Shown here piece after piece: positions 1 to 4,650 of a stretch of DNA of 36,192 bases (positions are counted from its first letter, which is position 1; every line of letters begins with the position of its first letter). Source of the stretch: UBA9732 sp963621975 (GTDB taxonomy: Bacteria; Spirochaetota; Spirochaetia; Sphaerochaetales; Sphaerochaetaceae); the NCBI GenBank assembly GCA_963621975.1, contig CAVFGI010000020.1, forward strand, positions 1 to 36,192. Direction: 5' to 3'. The notes below the pieces were generated by a model that saw only the letters and a list, made by a program, of their open reading frames with translations, did no database searches and was not told the DNA's origin. The translations under genes were made by a program, and so were the position numbers.

Positions 1-10
1 GCGCCTAAAC
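1..10 (+). other. attL end: last bases of the host tRNA 3' end
   Basis: These ten bases equal 4485-4494 exactly, after which the two copies diverge. By alignment with the 3' half tRNA at 4447-4491 they are acceptor-stem positions 67-72, the discriminator A and three following bases. The rest of the functional tRNA should lie immediately to the left, outside the window. No CCA is encoded after the discriminator base. Confidence 0.8.
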
Positions 11-13
11 CGT

Positions 14-53
14 AAACCCTTGTAATACAATAAATTACATGGGTTTTATTTTC
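14..53 (+). terminator. Intrinsic terminator supplied by the element to the host tRNA
   Basis: The arm at 14-26 pairs with 34-46 over 13 positions with one T-T mismatch, around a 7-base loop at 27-33. A T-rich tract (44-53) follows. It lies directly after the tRNA 3' end at attL, so it would terminate the tRNA transcript and keep it out of the integrase gene. The tRNA's original terminator appears to be the hairpin at 4496-4524, now displaced to the other end. Confidence 0.75.
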
Positions 54-74
54 TTGCTTAATGGTTCAAAATCC

Positions 75-97
75 AAAAAGTGAGAAAAAAAGTGAGA
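75..97 (+). repeat. Left copy of 23-bp terminal repeat, candidate integrase arm site
   Basis: This 23-bp stretch contains two AGTGAG motifs set 12 bp apart (79-84 and 91-96) in runs of A. The same 23 bases, in the same orientation, occur at 4305-4327 near the other end. Tyrosine integrases of the lambda type bind short arm sites flanking the core on both sides, which this arrangement matches. It lies upstream of the chosen integrase start at 160. Confidence 0.65.
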
Positions 98-159
98 AAA
101 GTATTTTATTTTCGTATCCGACCGCCTCAAAAAATTCTTACAGGAGAGGCAAAGGAAAC

Positions 160-1473
160 ATGGAATTGTATTCACTTTCAAAGAGAGCCAAGAAAAAAGG
201 TTATGTTTGGTATGTTCAATTCAAGAACAATGAAACGGGCAAGTATTCAACAGCAATAAGCATTGACAAACTTTCTCAAAAATTAGGTGACCCCATACAC
301 CACATTACAAAGCGACCTGAAGCAGAGAGCATAGCACGCAGGGCAATTGTTGCAGGGCTAGACGGAAACAAGAAAACGCAAGACCCCTTATTTCGTGACT
401 ACCTAGAGGGGTTTTGGAATTTTGATACTTCAGAGTACATAAAAAAACAGAACAGAAAAAAAGAAGGTTCAAACCATAAAGCACACCCACGCAACATGGC
501 AAGCAACTTGAAAAACTATGTTTTCCCATTATTGCCTAGAGGGTTGAAGTGTTCACAGGTGAAAATGCGACACATTGAAGCTATTCAAGAACATTGCCTT
601 GAAACTTCAAAAAGCAAATGGCTTGAAGTGCAAAAGAGCATTGCAAAGCCAATTAAAGAACTTCAAAGAAAAGGGATTTTGCATGCAGACCCTTTATTGA
701 ACTTGGAAAAGTATTCACAAGAAACAAAATCAACTGTTGGAGAGCTTACAGAAGAAGAAACAAACCGCCTTATATGTCAAATGTACCACGATAGCACAAC
801 AGGATATAAAGGCATTGAAAAACGGGGTGCAAAGAACGGACACTTGAAAGAAGTTAAAGTTCAATGTTTTCTTGATAAAAGGGTTTATCTTGCAACTGCT
901 ATTGGTATAAATACAGGAATGCGACAAGGTGAAATTCTTGCATTGCGTGAATGTGATGTTGTACTACCCGCAGAGGATAGCGAAGAACAATTTGCAATTA
1001 TTCAAATTGAACATTCTTTCTCAAAATATGACGGGTTCAAAAGTACAAAATCTAACACCCCGCGTAAAAATGTAATTCCTTTATGGCTAGCAAATGAACT
1101 TATAGAATTTGCACATACAAACCCACACAAAGACCCGCAGGGCAAGAACCTTATTTTCTATGCAGACAACAACCCCGATTGCCCTATTTTTGGAACAACT
1201 ATTTTGAAATGGTTTTATAGAGAATTGGAACGTATAGGAATTAGCGAGCAGGAAAGAAAAGAGAGGCATATTGTTTTTCATTCATTGCGACATTGTTATA
1301 TATCCAAGTTGAGAGACATGCAGGTTGCAGAGGAACAAATACGCCTGTTAACAGGGCATACCGATATCGCAATGACAGATAGATACGACACAGGCGACAA
1401 AACAAAACGAGTAAAGAACATTGTAGGAAAAATAGGTTCACTTCTTAACAACCCAAAAGAACAGGAGGCATGA
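160..1473 (+). CDS. int: Tyrosine recombinase (integrase)
   Basis: This is a site-specific tyrosine recombinase of the phage integrase family, expected to insert and excise the element at the adjacent tRNA. The catalytic set is visible. Numbered from an upstream in-frame ATG at 61, it comprises Arg288 in GMRQGE, the HSLR box (His407, Arg410), His433 in TGH and the nucleophile Tyr442 in DRYDT. The N-terminal part holds an AP2-like arm-binding region and a SAM-like core-binding region. The ATG at 160 is preferred (437 aa): AGGAG and AAAGGA lie just upstream. The ATG at 61 has no ribosome site, and its extra codons run through the terminator tail and the 23-bp repeat. The stop is followed after one base by the next start, so the two genes are probably co-translated. 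Length is normal for integrases of integrative elements. Confidence 0.93.
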   Translation: MELYSLSKRAKKKGYVWYVQFKNNETGKYSTAISIDKLSQKLGDPIHHITKRPEAESIARRAIVAGLDGNKKTQDPLFRDYLEGFWNFDTSEYIKKQNRKKEGSNHKAHPRNMASNLKNYVFPLLPRGLKCSQVKMRHIEAIQEHCLETSKSKWLEVQKSIAKPIKELQRKGILHADPLLNLEKYSQETKSTVGELTEEETNRLICQMYHDSTTGYKGIEKRGAKNGHLKEVKVQCFLDKRVYLATAIGINTGMRQGEILALRECDVVLPAEDSEEQFAIIQIEHSFSKYDGFKSTKSNTPRKNVIPLWLANELIEFAHTNPHKDPQGKNLIFYADNNPDCPIFGTTILKWFYRELERIGISEQERKERHIVFHSLRHCYISKLRDMQVAEEQIRLLTGHTDIAMTDRYDTGDKTKRVKNIVGKIGSLLNNPKEQEA

Positions 1474-1474
1474 C

Positions 1475-1735
1475 ATGAACGAATTTTTGAATAATTTAAG
1501 TTTTGATATTGATAGAGCAAGTTTTACATGTATGCAAATTAAAAGCACAATTGATTGTATTCTTGCAGGCGACACAGACGACACAGAAAACATAATCTTG
1601 CAAACAACTATCATGCGACAATTGGTGCAGGGTTTACGGGGTGAGCTTGATAGCCTGAATGACAACATAAGAAATGCCATTTACACCCCGTTTGACGACA
1701 TAAAAAACACTCAGGAGGCTTACAGTGCAAAATAA
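1475..1735 (+). CDS. Hypothetical 86-aa protein of the element
   Basis: I do not recognise this protein. It starts one base after the integrase stop, behind a perfect AGGAGG, and its last 11 bases overlap the next gene, so it belongs to a tightly coupled int operon. The sequence is acidic and mostly helical in appearance. It has alternating hydrophobic positions (ILQTTIMRQLVQGLRGELDSL, written here only as a motif region at about residues 41-61) that could form a short coiled coil. It has no signal peptide or membrane segment. Small proteins in this position of integrative elements are often recombination accessories or regulators, but nothing in the sequence proves that here. Confidence 0.7.
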   Translation: MNEFLNNLSFDIDRASFTCMQIKSTIDCILAGDTDDTENIILQTTIMRQLVQGLRGELDSLNDNIRNAIYTPFDDIKNTQEAYSAK

Positions 1736-2516
1736 AGGGCTCAAGAAGGCATTTTTTAATCAAATAGCTATCGGGTTACTACTTCAATCACAAATGCAAT
1801 ATAGAACGAATAAACCCCCTATAATGCAAAATGTGGAAGAAGCTATAATTGAAACACATGAACAAGATACTATCCCGCCCGTTGTAAATCAACGGGCTTA
1901 TTATGATTTTCAATTAGCCTATTGGTACGAAGTGAAAAGTTTAGTAGACGATTACGCAGAGAAAGACCAAGACTTTTTTTTAAAGCATTTACGCCAAGGC
2001 TATGGCAAGACCGCAGATGGTGAAAAATATTATACAGGGCTTTATTGGTACGAAAAAGAAGGCAACATTGACCATTACACCCCGTTGCAGGCAAGAAAAG
2101 AAAACATACAGCATTTTAGAAAACTTTCTATTCCTGAATTAGAAAGTAAAATGCTAGAAGAATATATAAAGTTTTCTTTGAGTGAAGAAGATTTTATTGG
2201 AAGAAAATGGAACAACAGCCCCTTGGAAGATAACGAAAAACCAAAAACCTTAAAGCAAAAAGATTTTCCAAGAGGTATACAGCTACTTGCAAAGAATGGC
2301 TTTCTTGAATGGTTACCCAAAAAAGAAGCGTATATCTTGGCAGTATCTGCAAAGGGTGCCTCAAAGGGCGACTATAAAACCAAGACAGAAGCTTTATTAA
2401 AAGAAAAAAACATCAAGCCCGAGTGGGAACGTTGGAGCAAAGAAGGCTACATTGTAAAGCGGGGCGGTGAAAAGTATACAAGACAAGGACTTGCAGGAAC
2501 TTTAGACACCTTTTAA
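1725..2516 (+). CDS. Hypothetical 263-aa protein of the element
   Basis: The start is GTG, preceded by AGGAGG at about 1713-1718. The gene overlaps the end of the 86-aa gene by 11 bases, which supports a real coupled gene. The protein is charged and rich in Tyr, Trp and Lys, without signal peptide or membrane segments. The middle (about residues 60-130) is aromatic-rich. The C-terminal half reads like a DNA-associated small domain with a run of Lys and a final KRGGEKYTRQGLAG stretch. I cannot assign a family. By position between integrase and the origin-like region it might serve replication or regulation of the element. That is only a guess from context. Confidence 0.75.
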   Translation: MQNKGLKKAFFNQIAIGLLLQSQMQYRTNKPPIMQNVEEAIIETHEQDTIPPVVNQRAYYDFQLAYWYEVKSLVDDYAEKDQDFFLKHLRQGYGKTADGEKYYTGLYWYEKEGNIDHYTPLQARKENIQHFRKLSIPELESKMLEEYIKFSLSEEDFIGRKWNNSPLEDNEKPKTLKQKDFPRGIQLLAKNGFLEWLPKKEAYILAVSAKGASKGDYKTKTEALLKEKNIKPEWERWSKEGYIVKRGGEKYTRQGLAGTLDTF

Positions 2517-2520
2517 TTTA

Positions 2521-2553
2521 CAAGTTTTATACAAGTTTTTGCAAAGTTTTATA
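2521..2553 (+). repeat. Three 11-bp iterons upstream of the HTH gene promoter
   Basis: Three near-identical 11-mers start at 2521, 2532 and 2543: CAAGTTTTATA, CAAGTTTTTGC and AAAGTTTTATA. The period is about one helical turn, so all copies face the same side of the DNA. They sit 26 bases upstream of the -35 box at 2579. A regulator or replication protein could bind here; the HTH protein encoded just downstream is the obvious candidate. Confidence 0.6.
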
Positions 2554-2578
2554 CAGGTAAATATCTATATTATAAGAA

Positions 2579-2608
2579 TTTACATAAATTATCTTCTGCC
2601 GTTATAAT
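2579..2608 (+). promoter_or_regulatory. Strong sigma-70-type promoter of the HTH gene
   Basis: TTTACA at 2579-2584 and TATAAT at 2603-2608 are separated by 18 bases. This is a near-consensus pair in a gene-free stretch, followed by an AGGAGG ribosome site at about 2630-2635 and an ATG at 2643. It starts a second transcription unit in the element, covering the HTH, winged-helix-like and terminase-like genes. Confidence 0.7.
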
Positions 2609-2642
2609 CTTTCTTAGAAAACATTTTGCAGGAGGTTTTTTT

Positions 2643-2867
2643 ATGCAAAGATTATTAACTTTAGAAGAATGTGCAAAAATTTTAGGAACAACAAAACAGG
2701 GTGTATACATGCGAGTATACCGCGGTGTTATCCCTTATGTGAAACTTGGTAATACTCCAAAAGCCCCATTGCGAATAGAAGAAGATGTTCTTGAAGCGTA
2801 CATTGTCAAAAATCGCGTTGAAGCTTACAGAGAAAAAGAGACACAGAACAACATCGGGAGGGAATAA
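2643..2867 (+). CDS. Excisionase/MerR-type helix-turn-helix protein
   Basis: A 74-aa protein with a winged helix-turn-helix of the excisionase/MerR-like (HTH_17) kind covering about residues 4-55. The opening LTLEECAKILGTTKQGVYMR is the classic pattern of this family, and a short wing with LRIEEDVLEAYI follows. In integrative elements such proteins act as excisionases (directionality factors) or transcription regulators. It has its own strong promoter and a good AGGAGG site, and the next gene begins one base after its stop. Possible targets are the 11-bp iterons at 2521-2553 or sites near the ends. Which of the two roles it plays cannot be told from sequence. Confidence 0.8.
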   Translation: MQRLLTLEECAKILGTTKQGVYMRVYRGVIPYVKLGNTPKAPLRIEEDVLEAYIVKNRVEAYREKETQNNIGRE

Positions 2868-2868
2868 C

Positions 2869-3339
2869 ATGGAGATACAAGAATATCAAAATGAATTTAC
2901 AACCCATTTTTACAAAGTGCCGTATTCTTTTTTCCATGGCTTTGAATTTGAAGGATTAAGAGGACGTGGAGGGGCTGAGTTTGTAGGATTTTTTCTGTTA
3001 CTTTTTTTTAGTGCAATAGACAGGCAAAACGCTACTTTCGTGGGAAAGGGAAGTTTGCAACAGTATGCACAGATGAACAAGCTAACAATAGCCCGTTTTG
3101 ATGATTTTCTTGAATATTGCCTTGAAACTAACTTATTGAATGTGGAAAAAGGGGTAACCAATGTATATAAAATGCCAATGGCTCAAGTTTATTTGCAAGA
3201 CCTGAAGCAACGTAAAGAAAGTTATAGCCAACGTGGAAAAATGGGAGCAGAAGCAAAAAAGAACAAAACAACAACTTCAACCCCCGCAGTTTTCAACAAT
3301 GACATTGAACAATACTATGTTGATGTTCCTGGCTATTAA
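2869..3339 (+). CDS. Winged-helix-like protein, possible replication initiator
   Basis: A 156-aa protein. The reading frame is open from 2785, but the ATG at 2869 is chosen because a GGGAGGG site lies just before it and it starts one base after the HTH gene stop. Residues about 14-100 have the look of the N-terminal winged-helix domain found in phage replisome organisers and DUF4373-like proteins. The pattern is FYKVPYSFFHG, then a hydrophobic helix, a FVGKGSLQQYAQM helix and a DFLEYCLETNLL helix. The C-terminal tail is basic and low-complexity. The gene ends 18 bases before five 12-bp iterons and an AT-rich heptad block, so an origin-binding role is attractive. No ATPase or primase motif is present. 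Family assignment is tentative. Confidence 0.7.
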   Translation: MEIQEYQNEFTTHFYKVPYSFFHGFEFEGLRGRGGAEFVGFFLLLFFSAIDRQNATFVGKGSLQQYAQMNKLTIARFDDFLEYCLETNLLNVEKGVTNVYKMPMAQVYLQDLKQRKESYSQRGKMGAEAKKNKTTTSTPAVFNNDIEQYYVDVPGY

Positions 3340-3357
3340 CATCATGTTTTATTCAGT

Positions 3358-3417
3358 AATTGGTAAAGCAATTGGTAAAGCAATTGGTAAAGCAATTGGT
3401 TCAATAATTGGTTTAGC
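3358..3417 (+). repeat. Five 12-bp iterons
   Basis: Five head-to-tail 12-mers begin at 3358, 3370, 3382, 3394 and 3406. The first three are AATTGGTAAAGC, the fourth differs in its second half, and the fifth is AATTGGTTTAGC. Because 12 is a multiple of three, the repeat also reads in one frame as a Gly-every-fourth-residue peptide (see findings). Together with the adjacent AT-rich heptads it resembles an iteron-type replication origin. Confidence 0.85.
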
Positions 3418-3481
3418 AGAATAAAGAATAAAGATTAAAGATAAAGAATAAAGATTAAAGATTAAAGATTAAAGAAAAAGA
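3418..3481 (+). repeat. AT-rich heptad repeat block, candidate DNA unwinding element
   Basis: About nine copies of a 6-7 base unit (ATAAAGA, TTAAAGA and variants) run head to tail directly after the iterons. The strand is almost purely A, T and G, with strong strand asymmetry. In iteron origins an AT-rich repeated stretch beside the iterons is where the duplex opens. That role here is inferred from arrangement only. It does not resemble a CRISPR, since there are no spacers. Confidence 0.7.
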
Positions 3482-3557
3482 TACTTACAGTGGACACCCC
3501 CAAACTCAAAAAGTTTAAAATTTTATCAATAAAAACAGTTTTTCAAGGAGTTTTTTC

Positions 3558-4145
3558 ATGAAGCAAGAAAATACAACGGTGCGTGCGAGTGCCACAAAAA
3601 GGACTAGAACGAAGGATTGTATGCAGATAGTGCAACGTGCCCTTGATGACGGAACGTTGGAGCAATGGGCGCGAGCAGGAGCAACAGACAAAGAACTTGC
3701 GTTGTATCTTGGCATTGGTAAAGATAGCTACATCAAGGCAAAAAAGACCTTGCCCGAACTAGTAGACCGAATCCAACGCGCACGATGTCCGCTTGTTCCT
3801 GAAGCATTCAATTCTTTGGTTAAACTTGCCCGCGGGTTCACGTACGAAGAAAAGGTTGAAGAAACAAAAGAAGTCATCATTCATGGAGAGATTGTCAGGC
3901 TTCATTCATGGACAACATACACAAAATATCAACCCCCAACCGTCAACGCAATATCGCGCGTAATTGTGAACTATCAGAAGCAACAGCGCGACGGCGTGGA
4001 GGGCGTGCCAACATTCTACATCACAGAACAACCGCAGGGCATAGAAAACAAGAATGGAAAACTTGAAAAGCTAGACCAAGCAATGTACGAACTTTTCTTT
4101 GGAGAAAAGACCGAAGGCAAAGAACAAGAACAACAAGAACAATAG
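3558..4145 (+). CDS. Phage terminase small subunit-like protein
   Basis: A 195-aa protein starting behind AAGGAG. Residues about 33-75 form a homeodomain-like helix-turn-helix (WARAGATDKELALYLGIGKD followed by a KTLPELVDRIQRAR helix). Residues about 85-145 match the pattern seen after it in many Firmicutes phage small terminases. These read VKLARGFTYEEKVEE, then a beta hairpin ending in PPTVNAISRVIVNYQ, where those phages have a proline-rich step and a final helix. The C-terminus is acidic and Gln-rich. Small terminases bind the packaging site and feed DNA to the large subunit; none of the latter is present. In phage satellites a lone small terminase redirects helper packaging to satellite DNA. 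A transposase-like or plain HTH regulator is the alternative. Confidence 0.65.
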   Translation: MKQENTTVRASATKRTRTKDCMQIVQRALDDGTLEQWARAGATDKELALYLGIGKDSYIKAKKTLPELVDRIQRARCPLVPEAFNSLVKLARGFTYEEKVEETKEVIIHGEIVRLHSWTTYTKYQPPTVNAISRVIVNYQKQQRDGVEGVPTFYITEQPQGIENKNGKLEKLDQAMYELFFGEKTEGKEQEQQEQ

Positions 4146-4177
4146 ATAGTGCCCCTACTCTATTTTCAATACTTTCG

Positions 4178-4205
4178 ACACCCCAATATTACGGGGTGTT
4201 TTTTA
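4178..4205 (+). terminator. Intrinsic terminator after the terminase-like gene
   Basis: ACACCCC at 4178-4184 pairs perfectly with GGGGTGT at 4193-4199 around an 8-base loop, and a run of six to seven T follows. It ends the element's second transcription unit, 33 bases after the stop codon. Confidence 0.85.
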
Positions 4206-4304
4206 TTGTTCCTGAAGCAGAGGTTGCAACATTTTCACGACAAAAAGAATTGCAGGAACTTTTACACCCCGTTAAATAATACTTGCCTTTTCAAGACTAT
4301 ACAA

Positions 4305-4347
4305 AAAAAGTGAGAAAAAAAGTGAGATAAAAAAACGTAAAAGTGAG
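4305..4347 (+). repeat. Right copy of 23-bp terminal repeat plus a third AGTGAG motif
   Basis: Bases 4305-4327 repeat 75-97 exactly and in the same orientation, with AGTGAG at 4309-4314 and 4321-4326 (12 bp apart, as on the left). A further AGTGAG is at 4342-4347. The block lies about 140 bp from the right attachment site. It fits the arm-type binding sites of the element integrase. The 99 bases between the terminator and this repeat hold no gene I can support. Confidence 0.65.
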
Positions 4348-4446
4348 ATAAAAAAAGAAATAATTTGAAAAATGCTAATTGCATAAATTGTTGTAGCATT
4401 GTAATATATAGATAGTTATAGAGGGCGTACGGAAAAGAAATAAAAC

Positions 4447-4491
4447 ACCTTCACACGGTAGAAGTCGTTGGTTCAAACCCAATCGCGCCTA
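4447..4491 (+). pseudogene. attR: duplicated 3' half of tRNA (probably tRNA-Val)
   Basis: The stretch folds as the 3' half of a tRNA. It has an anticodon loop TTCACAC (4450-4456), the stem strand GGTAG, a 5-base variable loop, a T stem GTTGG/CCAAT with loop TTCAAAC, the acceptor strand CGCGCCT (4484-4490) and discriminator A at 4491. There is no D arm or 5' acceptor strand upstream, so it is not a functional tRNA. It is the attachment-site copy left by integration. If the loop is unchanged from the host gene the anticodon is CAC (Val, codon GUG). The 5' limit of the duplication cannot be seen because attL runs off the window. Confidence 0.8.
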
Positions 4492-4495
4492 AACA

Positions 4496-4524
4496 AGAGA
4501 GGGATCCATTGTGGTCCCTCTTGT
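4496..4524. terminator. Displaced host tRNA terminator hairpin
   Basis: AGAGGGA-T-CCA pairs with TGG-TCCCTCT around a three-base loop, with a single bulged T. It begins only a few bases after the tRNA 3' end copy, the usual place for a tRNA terminator. Integration has moved it 4.48 kb from the intact tRNA. The T tract is weak (TTGTAGTTTGT). It may also stop transcripts from the restriction operon arriving on the - strand, where CTTGTTT follows. Confidence 0.6.
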
Positions 4525-4525
4525 A

Positions 4526-4650
4526 GTTTGTAGGAACATCTATTGAAGTTTGAATCTGAGCAATAGCCAAACGTCCCGGTAGGGTTGAGTCTAAAGCGAG
4601 GAAGCCTGAAAGTTACCATACAGAAGGCAACTCCTAAAAACAATGTGCTT
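4526..4650. other. Unassigned spacer between attR and the restriction operon
   Basis: About 125 bases with no reading frame of useful length, no clear hairpin plus T tract and no repeat. Base composition is slightly richer in G and C than the element to its left. It may be the 3' tail of host sequence beyond the tRNA, or a worn remnant of something else. Confidence 0.4.

Larger units (their letters stand above)
1..4494 (+). mobile_element. 4.48-kb tRNA-integrated element, candidate miniature phage satellite
   Basis: The ten bases at 1-10 recur at 4485-4494, where they form the acceptor end of a duplicated 3' half tRNA. The element therefore entered the 3' end of a tRNA gene whose full copy lies just left of the window. 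It carries, all on the + strand, a tyrosine integrase, two unrecognised genes, an excisionase-like HTH gene, a winged-helix-like gene, an origin-like repeat block and a terminase-small-subunit-like gene. A 23-bp repeat occurs near both ends (75-97 and 4305-4327). There are no capsid, portal, tail, lysis, conjugation or large-terminase genes. Phage satellites of the PICI type combine integrase, replication functions and a small terminase, but are usually two to three times larger. The satellite reading is inference; the integrated nature is directly visible. Confidence 0.85.

Noticed and set aside
61..159. Integrase start at the ATG at 61
   Set aside because: No ribosome site, directly after a terminator tail, and the extra codons run through the 23-bp repeat. 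The ATG at 160 has AGGAG/AAAGGA upstream.
3418..3481. Short repeats as a CRISPR array
   Set aside because: Units are 6-7 bases and contiguous, with no spacers and no cas genes.
4205..4279. A 23-codon open stretch ending at TAA after the terminase-like gene
   Set aside because: It begins inside a terminator, has no start codon with a ribosome site and matches nothing I recognise. It might be a remnant, but this cannot be supported.
4447..4491. A complete tRNA gene
   Set aside because: Only the 3' half is present; there is no D arm or 5' acceptor strand upstream.
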